This document shows positions 34,253-46,221 of a DNA stretch of 64,000 bases, piece by piece. The stretch covers positions 1,078,001 through 1,142,000 of the forward strand of contig NC_016135.3 of the NCBI RefSeq assembly GCF_000005505.3. Reading direction: 5' to 3'. Source of the DNA: Brachypodium distachyon (taxonomy: Eukaryota; Streptophyta; Magnoliopsida; Poales; Poaceae). The position numbers and the translations under genes are program-made. Under the pieces are notes generated by a model that had not been told where the DNA came from, ran no database searches, and saw nothing but the letters and a program-made list of their open reading frames with translations. Positions within the stretch are counted from its first letter, which is position 1, and every line of letters begins with the position of its first letter.

Positions 34253-36057
34253 TACGGTGCAACCAAAAGTTGTTGTAGTTGGAATTGACTTTGGATGCAA
34301 AAATTCAAGAGTTGCAATCGTAGAATCCTTGGTATGTAAGCTGTAAATGAACGTGGTAGATTTTATGTCTTCAGTTTAATTTTACCCTTATGTCTTCAGA
34401 AGGCTACTTAATGAAAGTTAATAATGGAGGAAGGTATGCTGCTGCTACCTAGGTAACTATAGCAAAAATGAAGTCCTTATGTGAAGTGTAGGCCCTTAAT
34501 TATGCAGAGCCTGTGAAGTGCCTTTGACGCTACCTTGATGTGTTTGCTTTCTGAATGAATATACAATCATGCCAAATCAGAGGACTGTTAAAACTGTGAA
34601 CGACCTGGAATTATCTTGTGTTTGTTTTCAGAAATATAGTTGCTTCTGTAATTAGAGAGGCTCTTAAAGTTGACATACGTACTGTGCAGCCAGCCAAAAA
34701 TCGTATCCCTTTATGCCATTATGTTCACCTATTTATAAACTCACTTATTTCAGGTGCCACAAGTTGTTGACAGTGAAAGTGAGTGTTCCACACCATCATA
34801 TGTTACTCCGATACCGCCAAAAGATTCGGATGGACGATATGCATGGGCTCTGCAACGTTTGGAAGGCCTTGGCAAATGTGTTGCAGTTGGGGAACTCGCA
34901 AAGCGGAGAATGTCGAGACAGCCTTCAGATGTTGTCTTCAATATGAAAAAGTTGATTGGGAAGCAATTTGGCGACCATTATGTGCAAGAAATGAGGAAAA
35001 GGGTCCATTTTAGCATCGTTGAAGGGGAGAGAGGAGAAGCTTGGGTAGAAATTTATGGAATGAAATTTTCTCCCGTTGATATTGCTAGTGTTATTTTTGC
35101 AAAGCTGAAGGATGTCGTTCTGCTGCACCAATTCCATCACAAATTAAAAGCGGTGATAAGTGTACCTATTTTCTTTAGTAAACAGCAAAGGGAGGACATA
35201 GTGTTGGCAGGAAATAAAGCAGGCTTAGGCTTAGTGCTGAACCGTGTTGTGCTGAAATTATTTTATAATTTGATGTTGAAAAATACACACAAAAGTAGAA
35301 AAAAGTTGGTTAGCCAAACACGAAAATAGCCAAGAACGGGTGAAAAAAAAGAGATTATGATAATCCACCACAATGCCAAACGCAGCCTTAGAGATATTGA
35401 AATTAATGGATGAACCAACGGCAGCAGCACTTTCCAGCATAACAATAAAAGAAGGTACCGTGGTTGTTTTCGACATGGGTGCCGGATCATACACTGTGTC
35501 AGTCCTTGGTGTGTCTGGCACAGACATTGAGGTACCCCTATCTGTTAATCTTATATATGCTGCCCGTAGTTAACTGATTATGCTTATATCTGTTGCTAAA
35601 GTCTCTTCTTGTGACATATTCTTTTGCATGAATGAACAGGTCAAAACTCAATTTGGCGATCCCGGTGTGGGTGGGGACCAGTTTGACGATATACTTCTGG
35701 ACTATTTTGTCACGCAGATCATTAATCTTCACCAAGTCGACATCCGTGGAGATAAATATGTCATGATGCTACTTGCAGAAGCCGTGGCGCAAGCTAAAGT
35801 GGAATTGTCAAGCCAACATGAAGTCACAGTTTCATTGCCTTGCATCATTCCACTGGCTCAATGTTCCGCTTATCCTGAGATCTCTATTTCTTGCAGGGAG
35901 TTTGAGAGGTTAGCCGTTAACTTGGTAGAACATATTCAAGACCAGTGCCGGGAACTCCTAACAGAGGCTAACATTACTGATAAGGATATCGAAGAAGTTG
36001 TGTTGGCTGGAGGGATGACAAGGGTTCCCATAGTACAGAAAAGCATCTACAAAGTTT
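34253..36057 (+). pseudogene. DnaK-type (mitochondrial-like) Hsp70 relic
   Basis: Plus-strand exons read VVVVGIDFGCKNSRVAIVES (34253-34331; nucleotide-binding phosphate-1 motif, normally GIDLGTT), then from 34754 FNMKKLIGKQFGD and GEAWVEIYGMKFSPVDIAS. These continue with MDEPTAAAL, VVVFDMGAGSYTVSVL (35391-35531) and DITDKDIEEVVLAGGMTRVP-like sequence (35640-36057; actual residues ANITDKDIEEVVLAGGMTRV). GMTRVP rather than GSTRIP points to the mitochondrial/DnaK branch. Within the ATPase domain a 160-bp MITE splits the exon after AGL. All sequence after the ATPase domain, including the substrate-binding domain, is missing, and the gene stops at half a Stowaway. Many conserved residues are changed. 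Confidence 0.8.
35228..35387. mobile_element. Tourist-like MITE inside a coding exon
   Basis: A 160-bp insert flanked by TTA on both sides (35225-35227 and 35388-35390), the target duplication of PIF/Harbinger elements. The left end GGCTTAGTGCTGAACC and the complement of the right end GGCTGCGTTTGGCA are degenerate inverted repeats. Removing the insert and one TTA restores the Hsp70 reading AGL-EILKLMDEP in one frame. Confidence 0.75.
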
Positions 36058-36066
36058 GTACTAATT

Positions 36067-36108
36067 TAATACAAAATGAGCGACACTTATTATGGATCGG
36101 AGGGAGTA
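36067..36108. mobile_element. Half Stowaway MITE
   Basis: Only the right half (ACAAAATGAGCGACACTTAT ... CGGAGGGAG-TA) is present. It is identical in sequence to the right half of the full element at 40274-40362, including the following TTTG. The left half is gone. It marks the point where Hsp70 homology stops. Confidence 0.85.
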
Positions 36109-36199
36109 ATTTGTTTAATACCGAAACATTTTCTAATCCCCCAACCGTAACGAGTTCATAATCACAAGGTTGTCACAATTTGTCCGACAGTATGTTTAA

Positions 36200-36315
36200 T
36201 ACTATCTCCGTTTCTAATTTTTTGTCGAAATATTACATGTATCTAGAGCCTTTTTAAAATAGATACATTTATATTTTGACAAATTTGAGACAAAAATTTA
36301 GAAACGGAGGGAGTA
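36200..36315. mobile_element. Stowaway MITE
   Basis: TA-CTATCTCCGTTTCTAATTTT on the left and ...TTTAGAAACGGAGGGAG-TA on the right, about 116 bp. A block 'TACCGAAC.TTTTCT.ATCCCCC' is found on both sides of the element (near 36118 and 36314), so local DNA was duplicated as well. Confidence 0.85.
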
Positions 36316-37369
36316 CCGAACTGTTTTCTTATCCCCCGACTGAACCGGGTTGACAATCAGAGAAGACTTGCGAGAGGAACTTGGTCGTCCTATTTTATCT
36401 TCGTTGCAATCAACAACCAATCCAACTTGTAGGAAAATTTTATTTTAGATGTGCACGATTGCTAGGTCCTTTTATTGGCTGTAGGGGATGAGATGAATTA
36501 TTAAAAAAAAGCACAAGTTGTCCAGAAATAAAAGAAAAAAACAGAAGATTACAAGTTAGGGACTACTTGAACGCTTCCTGGCCTCTGCATCCTGTGGTGT
36601 ACACAACAAAATTTTGTTTCAAGTGACGCTCAAAACGTCAAGGCCAAAACTTATACAAAAGCCAAAAAATAAAAAAAAACTAAGCAGTGGCTATTTTATT
36701 TTGCCTTCTACTCCCAGCCTTTTCCTTTTTGCATTAAGATTTGTGTTGCTGCCCCAAAAGAAACATAAATCCTCATTCGCTCTCTGTTTCCACTGAATGC
36801 CATCTTCTTCCGTTATCCCATCAATTCTTCTTTCAGTTCTCTGTAACTTTTAACTGTTCGGTAGAGAGTCCATGGATCTCTACCCACAAGTCTATGCCAT
36901 CTAATTTTCAACGTCCTTCTCTTAAATGGCATAGTTCAGGCACTATAAGACGCAACTATATAATCAAACAAACACTACACCCGCTGATCTAATGCATGTC
37001 TTCAGGACGCGTGCCATGATCATCGGGCGATCGTATATCCTTCCTGGCGTTTAACTGGCATGTGTGTCCCAGCTCGGGTCTGGTTGACATATAAAACCTA
37101 CAGTGCACTATAGCTTGAAAAATCAATAGCTTGTCTTGATCTTAATACCGAATTTTATAACATGTAATGCAATTGTGTAAATCTGGCACAAGCCAACTGT
37201 TTGGCCTTCCTAGTTTTTACAAAGCATCGACTGTTTTTATAAATATAAGGGTTTAACCATTTTAAGAAAATTATTTTGAAACAAGGCAAGCACTGACGCG
37301 CTCGGAGCCATTATCCCAGTGATAGATATACCATGCCTTTTCTCTGTTGGAATCAAGGCAAATGTAGCT
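36316..37369. other. Intergenic, no gene supported
   Basis: AT-rich, with several A runs (36490-36680). No coding or repeat structure recognised. Confidence 0.3.
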
Positions 37370-40183
37370 TCAACTTATGTATGTATTCAGTGCACTATAA
37401 CTTTGGGCCATACTTCCTTGAAAATTTGCAGCTGGCAGTTCCCTGAAGAATGGGAATAAAGCAGACTTAATGCTAGGATCCTCCCAACCTAACTTCTCCC
37501 ACCAGTCATGCTGGCCGAGTATGAGCGGCGCACACTCTTCATTCAGCAACTTGGATGGCAGTTACTCCTGCATACAACACTCGTACACAAGCAAGCGCTG
37601 CAAGCACGGGAATGCAAGTGTGTCATCACATATGTTGTGGAGGTTCATGAGAACACTTAGCCCAAGTACCCTGAGACGAGGAAACGAGGTCGTAGCAGGT
37701 GACAAGGTTCCTTCTTCATCATCAGTGCTCACTAACTCAAAGATAGAATCGCAGTGAGCCAAATGAACCTCTTCTAGGTAAGGCAGCTTCTTGATCCATG
37801 TGATTGTCCAGATGCTGTGGCAGCCTTCGATCTCTAGCAGACGAAGGGAAGACAAGTATGCAGCACAACCCCTTTCCATATGATATTTTCCAATTTTTGG
37901 AGGTTCTGTAATCGGAGCACATCGAGGATTTTAAAGTTCCAATCTGAATCTACATTGGTTTCACCTATCAGCAACTTCTCCAAACTTTCTATTCCATTCA
38001 ATGCTAAGGTATCGAGTTCTTCTGCCCTTGTTTTGCCAACAAGTATAGGTGAAATATGGAAACATTGCAAGCCTTCAACTCCTTCTATATGAAGAAATCT
38101 CAAGGAAGCCTTAGACAGGTTGAAAATTCTGTGAAGAGAGTCACGATCAGTAACCGTGAACCCAAGAAATTGTAAGAATCTCAAACTCTCCAATTCCTCG
38201 ATGTATGCCCGTATATTTTCCCTTGGGAAAGGACCACTTTGGTACAAATCGAGCACCCTCAACAGACTTAGTGCAGATATGGTCCCATCTGGTATAGTTT
38301 TCAAACTAGTTGTATATCCTAAATATAGGTACCTCAAACTTTTCAATAACTGCAGTTCCATTGGGATCAATTGGATTGGAGTTTCTGAAAGGTTAAGGTA
38401 CTGCAAGTTCACTAATGCTCCAATATCTGATGGGAGAAGTTGGATACTAGTTCTCATTAGACTCAAGTGGGTGAGAGATGGAGCAGTTCTAAAAAAGCCT
38501 GTAGGAACCTTGCAAATCTTCATGTTTTCCTCCAGTACGAGAGTTAATAGGCGAGGGCAACTGCAAGAATCAGGAATGGCAACATCACTCTTATCCCTAA
38601 GGGAAATTCTTTCGGCAGTGCTCCACTCTTCAGGCTCCACAGCTTCTCCATGGTGACGAACTAGCCAGTTCTTGTTTGGTCCATCTCCTTGTTGGGTTGC
38701 TACAATCCAAAGAGCTAGATCTCGGATGATATCATGCATCCTCAGATAACTTTCCCCTTTAGGATGTTCTTCCAACAGACAAGCTCTTTTTAAGCATCCA
38801 ACAACTGAGTAACCTCTCAAATAGCTGTTCCTGACATCACCATCGTCACCTATCAATCCATGGCTCATCCAAACATCTATTGTATATGGCACATGCACAC
38901 GAGCATGTGTATGCAACACCATGAAAAGAAAACATTGCTTTGTCCTCTCATCTGGCAGGTGCTCATAACTAATATACATTGTATGATATAGGTCACTCCC
39001 TGCATCTGGAACTTTGTGGAACTGAGACTGCTGAAGCAACATCACGGAATATTTCCATTCATGTTCACTTCTCTTTGATGCCATAGCCTGCCCAACTATC
39101 TTGTGAGCTAGCGGAAGGCCTCCCCATTTTTCCACAATGCTCTTGGCATAGCCTCTGAATTGGAAATTACTGTTGATTAGTCTATGGCATCCCGCATTTA
39201 CTTCAAAGAGACTCCATGCTTGGTCAAACTTTAGCCTTTGTAACACAATCACATGAGCTTGCGCTTGCATTCCATAACAGACTTGTTGTAAATGTGTTGT
39301 GATTATTATCATCTGCCTATTTTGAGGACTAATTTGACTGGAACCTTGCGGTACACCAACCTTGACTAGGTTCAGTGTTTGCCAAAGGTCATCTATCAAC
39401 AACAAAAAACTTCCTTTCCTTCAAGCAGTTATAAAGGGATGCAGATCGAGATGTGGAGCTCTCATCCTGTCCTAGTGTCAGGCCGAGCTGGGAAGCAATA
39501 TTGCGCTGAACTATACTCAGATTTAGCTGATGACCTGCCTCCACGTAAATGACATGATCAAATTCACGTGCTTCTGCAGCACAGCTGAAGAAGTTGTTTA
39601 ATTGCTTAAGGAGAGTTGTTTTGCCAGCACCTCCCATGCCGCATATCCCAATGAAGCTTATGTTGCAGCCTTGCTTGATGTAGCCAACAACCTCGTCTTT
39701 GTACTCGTTTTGCCCCACAATGTTAGGTGGCAGAGGCAGCTCTCTGCCAACTGGTGGGAGCAAACTGAACATACTATCATCCCGGGGAATTCTCTTCATG
39801 AGCCCGTCAGCATCACGCTGCTTCTTGGTAGCAGCACTGCTAATCCTATGGTTGAAGAAACAGTTCCAGGAGCAACCAAAGACATGTATGTTCCTTCCCT
39901 CGTACTTATTCATGATCCTGTATGATTCGTTTTCAGCTGATTGAGCCCCCTGTATCCACTGCTTTGTTTGCTCCGTTGGTCTCTTGCTCTCATGTTCGCC
40001 CAGTTCAATTTTCTCCTCAATAGTGTCTTTGATGTCTTTCAAATCTGCAGCAGCTTTTGCTAGTTTACCAACAGTAGTCTTAGGTTTGAGACAGTAGCCA
40101 AAGTGCTTCTTAATGGGCTCCCATATCTCATTTGCAAAGATGGTGACTACTGGGGACAGTATCCCATACGAAAACTCAGACAT
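37370..40183 (-). pseudogene. RPS2-like CC-NBS-LRR resistance gene, frame-broken
   Basis: From ATG 40183 the minus strand encodes an N-terminal coiled-coil-type region, then the P-loop GICGMGGAGKTTLLKQL. A T6 run at 39404-39409 shifts the frame exactly before kinase-2, which continues as LLLIDDLW. Next come RNBS-B (MIIITTHLQQVC), GLPL (WGGLPLAHKIVGQAMASKR), RNBS-D-like KQCFLFMVL, an MHD motif (MHDIIRDLALWIV) and leucine-rich repeats (LVNLQYLNLSETPIQLIP and so on). A second shift (net -1) lies near 37845-37870 before AYLSSLRLLEIEGC. An in-frame TAA at 37562-37564 interrupts the end. The true C-terminus reads on as HDWWEKLGWEDPSIKSALFP to a TGA at 37370-37372. The ancestral length is about 935 residues, normal for the family. 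The intact motifs suggest recent loss. Confidence 0.88.
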
Positions 40184-40273
40184 GGGGCTGGCAACAGCAA
40201 ATGAAGGTACATTCTGAATCAGTACGTGCTCAAATTACTACGTCACCAGAAAAGTGTATTGAGAACAATTTAG

Positions 40274-40362
40274 TACTCCCTCCGATCCATAATAACTGTC
40301 GCTCATTTTGTACTATAACTTAGTACAAAATGAGCGACACTTATTATGGATCGGAGGGAGTA
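40274..40362. mobile_element. Stowaway MITE, short
   Basis: A nearly perfect palindrome: CTCCCTCCGATCCATAATAA ... complement ... CGGAGGGAG, 89 bp including TA at both ends. It lies just upstream of the CNL pseudogene and is the intact relative of the half copy at 36067. Confidence 0.93.
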
Positions 40363-41332
40363 ATTTGCAGAGTTAAATAGGCTTCTATCAAGAAAAGAGT
40401 TACCTTCACTTTCAGGTTTGTAAAAGGTAGAAAGTATGTTTATTCTGCTGATAACTGATTAAAGTATGTGAGGAGATCTCGAAAAATTATCTATATTTAT
40501 ATGGCGAGTTCCAAAAGAGAAAACAAAAAACGGTACCTGCCTATATTGGAAGGCCAAGGTCTTGGAGATACATGCACAATTTATCTCGTAGGCAACCAAA
40601 TTATTATTGTCTGCTCATATTGAAATAAAACGATTATTTGTTTCTTTTTCTGCAAAGAGTGTTATATGCACAAAAGAAGGCTAGGGCATTTCACCCAACT
40701 CAAACTATGCTATGATGTAGAACAAATAAATTTCTGGATTTCTCTCTTGGAAAGCTTTAGCATGGAGGAATGGAGGATAGCCAATAAAAGTATATAACGA
40801 CTCTCTGTCGAAAGAGTGAGGGAGGGAATGATCGATCAGTACCATACCTGCCGTTTGTGCGTGGTTGGAGGATATCGGAACAGATCAAGATTCAAGAGGA
40901 GCCTTTTGTTGCTCTGCAACAGCAACACCAAGTAAAGGGGACAAGAGGATTTGTTGACCAAACTAATCTTGCGGGGACAAGACAGCGAGAAGGAGCAAAA
41001 AATGTCACAAGAAGCTCTGTGTGTCCACCTCATTTCTGACTAAATTATTGCATGAGGCCCAAAAAATGGCTTCATCCACATCTAAAGAAGGAGCGGTGAT
41101 AAAAAAATGTGATCCATTGATAAGATGTATTAGGATTAAAAATGTGATCCCTTGTAAGAGTGGTGATCAAAGACACTGGCTAATTCTGCCAAGCGGCTTT
41201 TGCAGTGGGATTGTCCGCCTTGATATTCAACCTTATGAATATTATGTTATTGTTTTATGCTTCTAACAGAAAAGGCAATGCTCATGCCGTGAATTCGAGA
41301 TGTGGTGTGTTGCAGAGTATCCTCAAAACAAA
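40363..41332. other. Upstream region of the CNL pseudogene
   Basis: No coding frame. A donor-like site (CGGCAG|GTATGG, minus strand, near 40848) could mark a 5'-UTR exon of the CNL gene. Confidence 0.3.
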
Positions 41333-41588
41333 TACTACCTCCCTTCCTAAATAGAAGAAGCCCTATCTTTGTCCTAAGTCAAAATCTTAAAGTTTCACCA
41401 AGTTTATAGAAAAATGTATTAACATCTAGAATGTCAAATAACTATACCATGAAAATGTATATCATGATGGATTTATAATAAAACGAAATTTAGAGTCGTA
41501 GATGTTGATAGATTTTTCTATAAAGCTGGTCAAAGTTTAATATGTTTGACTTAGCACAACTAGGACTTACATATGAATGGAGGGGGTA
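41333..41588. mobile_element. Stowaway-like MITE, long form
   Basis: TA-flanked ends CTACCTCCCTTCCTAAATAG and the complement of CATATGAATGGAGGGGG, about 256 bp. The interior resembles the copies at 44929 and 46979 ('TATAGAAAAAT.TA....ACATCTA'). Confidence 0.75.
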
Positions 41589-41989
41589 GATTCCAGTTAT
41601 GAAAATATCGTTTCCGTGGCGTAAAAGCGCGGTAACATGCTCCAAAGTACATAGTATATGTGGATACCATTTACATATGTGCAGATTTTTTCATCTATAG
41701 ATTTCCATTTTTTGCATATGATGTCTAAATAAGCACAGAAGTATGTTATCCGAAGTGCCATAAGAAAGACCTAAAACTCCATCGAATCATTATATTTTAA
41801 CTTGCTACTGTGCAGTTTATTTCAACAGTAAGCTGGCAAACAGAGCACACTAGTTATTTCTGGTTGCACGGTACAGTGTGTCCTTCCCATGTGATTCTAG
41901 CTTGGATGTACTCAGCAAAGTGGGATTAAGAAAGAGTAAGGAATAAAGGAGACTAGAGCAGCTCTTAGGGCAATGGTGAGCGTGCAGAC

Positions 41990-42735
41990 CTGGTGCTGAG
42001 AGTGGTGGTGGACGGCCGCAAGGATTCGGCGGACGGCGCTTCTCGGCGGCGGCTGCTTCCGGCCATGGGCGCGCACCACGCCCGAATCGGAGCACGTGGC
42101 GTTTTTTCTCGCCGTCGGCGTTCCGGCGAAGAAGGAATTTTTTGAGCAGCGGCGGCGACGGGATACAACAGGCAAAAGGCCCATTCGAGTTGGGCAATTA
42201 GGCCCACGTTTCGTAAATGGACCTTGGTCTATCGTGGAGCTCCATTCCGTACATTTTCCAGTTCCAACTCATCGCCATCGGCGGTTTGGACTTTTCCTTT
42301 CCGGCGGTACCCGATCTCGCCCTTCTGCGCTCGTGGGCTTATAATTGAGCGAATGAGCGAGGAGTTCGGACCCACGGCCCAGGAAAAGGAAAACTTTGAT
42401 TGGCCCACGGTGTTGCCGCCAAAATGCACGATCGTTGCTGTTGGGCTGCCACTCTATCGTTCTTGGCAGGCGCGATCCTCATGTTCTGTTTCTGGGTTCT
42501 GTATCCCACGTTCTCTTGGGCCGGCCCAGCTTTTGACTGCAGATTTTTTTCCTACTCTGGTTAGTTCGGTCGAATTTTGTCGACCAATACACGGACAAGC
42601 ACGCAAGGGTGGATCACGACTTCGAAGAACTACAATAGATCTTTTAGTTTTGTTGAATATCTTTATTATTTGTGTTCGTTCGATCTATTGTACTTTGTTT
42701 CATGAATCAATAAAGCCTGATCATTGTTCTAAAAA
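41990..42735. other. GC-rich segment followed by a retroposon-like tail
   Basis: At 41990-42180 overlapping GC-rich frames are open on both strands, with no recognisable protein. The end at about 42690-42735 reads 'TCATGAATCAATAAAGCC' followed shortly by AAAAAAAA, like the 3' end of a retroposed sequence on the plus strand. Identity unknown. Confidence 0.35.
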
Positions 42736-42883
42736 AAAGAGTATATGGGAATCCCAAAATATGTTAAATCTAAATTTGATTTACACGTAAAGAAATAAAA
42801 GAATAAAAATAAAAATTTACAAATAGTGACATAAATTTCACCTCTTTTTTGTGCCTTTTGGAGTTAGCGAGGACAGAGACTTG

Positions 42884-42984
42884 TACTCCCTCCTTTTCAT
42901 ATTAAATTATTCAAATTTGCCAAATATGAATATATCTATATTCAAAAAACGTCTAGATACATGTAATATGAGACGGAAGGAGTA
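42884..42984. mobile_element. Stowaway MITE
   Basis: TA-CTCCCTCCTTTTCATATTA ... AATATGAGACGGAAGGAG-TA, about 100 bp. Confidence 0.85.
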
Positions 42985-44325
42985 TATTTTTTTTGGGAGG
43001 TCAACCAGTCCACGGATCTGATAGTACCGTTCGATGAGCCACAAAGGAGGGTCAAGTAAGAGCTCAGAATAGACATGGTTTTTTAAAATATTGTTGAATG
43101 TGTGTGTACGAGCTCCACTTAAACTCGTCTATGCAAAGGGTTGAGTGTTGGAGTCAAACACTTTTACCTAGAATCTAATGCAGTATATAAGAACCTTGGG
43201 TCCAAGACAAAATAGACAAGATGAAATTAGTAGACAAACATAGTGTCGTGAGAAGGACGGTCCACACGCCTATGTAAAGGGTGTTTAGACCGGCCATGGC
43301 AAATGGCAATAGTCGGAAGGCGCTAACAAATTATAGGCAAACCACGTGTCACTATTATCATCAACTCTCTGCAATGATCTGATACGTGCTTTTCTACTTC
43401 TTCCGATTCATCAAAATTTGTATTGATTTAGTACAAAATGGGCGACACTTTTCATGAATCGGAGAGAGTGACAAGTAATAAAAAGATCTTCGGTGGTACA
43501 TACATCTTTACTTGGAGCACCCCTAATTCTCTGGACGCATTATTTTCCGTTCTGGAGTAGTATCATTTTCTTGTAGGAAAAAATGGAACAAGTAAATACG
43601 AAACAAAGCGCGGGAATCAAAAGGAGTGATAGCTTGGCTTCTAGGGCAAGGAAGGAGAGCCAGAAAACGTCCCTTCCCCTGCACACAAGATACTCCAACA
43701 CAACACCGGCCGCTCCTCATCGAATCCTCAAATCCATATGCTCTGAATCCTCAGTCTGCATACTCCCCAAATTGGAAATCCCCTTTACCTTCATTCTTTG
43801 GATCGGCGACATTGCTGCTTCTATGGGTAAGATCGATGAACACGCCCTACTATTAGTATATCCCTTTAATCAGGCTAAGTTCGGCGACCACTCCATTAGT
43901 CTTGTTGTTCAATTAGATCTGCTCGCTTGCTGCTTCAATGTTGGGCCTTGAGTTCACAACATACTGCTTTTCGCCTCCTTAATCACCAGTGGTTTTCTTA
44001 TAACTATCAGCATTACTAATTCAGAAATTATTCGAATCGTCTCTCTACTCTACAGGATGTGTAGCGGACAATAATCTAGAACTCGCAGGGGGGGGGGGAT
44101 GCGGACGGACGTACAATGCGGGGCTCTGAAATTAGAGCTTTAAGATCCAGTAAAGTTTGGAAAAGCATTTGCCTTTTCATTTGTTCTGTCTTGTTATTTA
44201 CATGGAACTGGTGATATTTACTGATCAACTGTGGAACGGCTACAAGTTGTTCTTTTGCAAGCACTTCGGAGTTCGGAGTCTAGCCAAGGTTAAGAGGTCT
44301 TGGTACCCTTTAGTGCGATATTAAC
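42985..44325. other. Intergenic, no gene supported
   Basis: Apart from the short MITE at 43395-43471 and a run of 11 G near 44088-44098, nothing is recognised. The frame at 43583-43951 is open but shows no family features. Confidence 0.3.
43395..43471. mobile_element. Stowaway MITE, short and degenerate
   Basis: Ends CTTCTTCCGATTCAT and ATGAATCGGAGAGAG. The interior 'GTACAAAATGGGCGACACTT' relates it to the element at 40274. The right TA has mutated. Confidence 0.7.
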
Positions 44326-44442
44326 TACTCCCTCCGTCCCACATTAAGTGACTCAAATTTGCCCAAATATGGATCTATCTATACCTAAAAAGCGTCTAGA
44401 TGTATGTAATAGAAAGTCACTTAACATGGGACGGAGAGAGTA
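44326..44442. mobile_element. Stowaway MITE
   Basis: TA-CTCCCTCCGTCCCACATTAA ... TTAACATGGGACGGAGAGAG-TA, 117 bp, with the same core as the element at 61744. Confidence 0.9.
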
Positions 44443-44629
44443 TATATACTTGTCCAAACTAGACAGCAAATTAATAAAAGTGTTAACTTCATACACTCAA
44501 TGCAACTTGTTCCAGGCTAACAATTTTTTTTATCAAGTTGTTATGCTCTTTGGAAGATCTTATTTACGTGACTAAAGTTTTATCACGAATATTAAGATCT
44601 TCTATCCATGAACTGGAAAAGAAACCAAT

Positions 44630-45290
44630 ATTCGTAGCCATCCATAGAAATTTGTATCTACTGAAGTGTGTAGAAAATTGATGAAATGATGGTTACCTTC
44701 GAACATGCTAAGTGTGAAGGTACAACATCCATATCTTGGAGTAGCTGTGAAATGCACAATACAGACATTTGCTTCTTTTTTTTGTACATATGGATATTTA
44801 TAATATCACACCGAGTGCACTAGAGACCTTTTAAGTGAACATCTAATGTCGAGACTCATTGTTCAGAGTGCTTGTATATATATGAACAGCTTGCAGAGGT
44901 TCCCTGCATTATAAGTAGTTATAAGTAATACTCTCTCTGTTTTAACTCTAAAATATAAGATGTTTTAACTCTGTACTAAGTCAAAAAAATTATCAAGTTT
45001 GTAGAAAAACTACCAACACCTATAACTCCAAATTAGTTTTACTAAATCCATCATGATATATCTTTATAGTATACTTATTTGATATCTATATATTAGTACA
45101 TTTTTCTATAACCTAGTTAATTCAAGTTTTAAAAAGTTTGACTCAAACAGGTCAAGAACATCTTATAATTTAAAACAGAGAGAGTTGTTCCATTTAAATG
45201 TGATGGAAAACCAAGTGAAAAGGCAATACTTTTCCAGGCTTTCTTGGTTCTACCAGTCAGAAAATCTCCTTCTATTGTCACTCGTCTCAC
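44630..45290. repeat. Segmental duplication, copy 1 (with copy 2 at 46670-47330)
   Basis: The two blocks are collinear: 'GCACTAGAGACCTTT.AAGTG', 'AACATCTAAT.TCGAGACTC', a Stowaway-like element (44929-45186 and 46979-47235) and then 'CATTTAAATGTGATGGAAAA' and 'AAAAGGCAATACTTTTCCA'. Because the MITE is in both, it inserted before the duplication. No coding sequence. Confidence 0.85.
44929..45186. mobile_element. Stowaway-like MITE, long form
   Basis: TA-CTCTCTCTGTTTTAACTC ... TAATTTAAAACAGAGAGAG, about 258 bp, carried inside segmental copy 1. Confidence 0.75.
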
Positions 45291-46221
45291 CCCAGCTTCT
45301 ACAATAGAGAAGGAGCAGAGGAGACAAGGTGAAGATCTCTTTGTCACTGCTTAATATGTCGTGATTCAGTGGCACATGAGATGTTTGATGAAATGATCAC
45401 GAAAGGTTAGCAAAGGGCAAAGGTATTTATTACTGCATATACAAGTAATTTCAGTGGCCCATCTATGGCACATGAGGTAAAAATGATCATGTGCTCATCT
45501 ACGGCAGCAGCAAAAGAGCTAGAACAATCACAATGGAGCACATTCATTCTTGAGCTGCTCAAGATAGGTATCGTTATTTGGTTATATTTTCAGCAAAATA
45601 AAATAAATTGTGCAGAATGTTTATTGGGGAAGCAACGTGCCGATGTGTTAGTTATCCTTGATTAACTGCACACATGATTATGGTTTCTTGTAAACCCTCG
45701 CACCTTCTTCATCATTATTGAGTTGCTGGGCAAAAAAATATTAGTTTGGTAAACTTTTAGTTTCCCTTGGTCAGCATAAGCCGTCGATGATTAGTCTGTC
45801 TAGGGGGAGGCCAGAAAATGTCGGGTGATAGTACTGATCTCAGCATCTCCTTGTCTGCAAGTAATAGGCAACAAGCTTATCATTGGTTTTCCTCCATGCA
45901 TCAAAATTATCTTTGTGATACCATTCTCGAGTGGAAATTTGGGTTGAGCTTGAGCTTAGGCACAACAAGGGTTTACATTTGGCTGAGTTCCTGAGAAGTG
46001 ATTTTCATTCATATGTGCTGGGAGGCGGTTGCAATTTAGCTGCAACTTCTGTACAGCCGAACTGTTGGGCGGGTTCTGATTTTCTTCTCTTTCAAGTTCG
46101 TTTTGGTTTCTTTTCTCACCTGAGTTGTCACCTTGTAACTACCAATTCCCATTCCTTCTTAATGCAATAGCAGAGCACCAGCTTATTTCGCTAAAAAACA
46201 CTGACTAGAATTTACCATGTC
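45291..46221. other. Intergenic with retroposon-like tail
   Basis: No gene supported. At 46140-46195 'TTCTTAATGCAATAGCAGAG' followed by 'TTTCGCTAAAAAA' resembles a plus-strand LINE 3' end. Confidence 0.35.
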
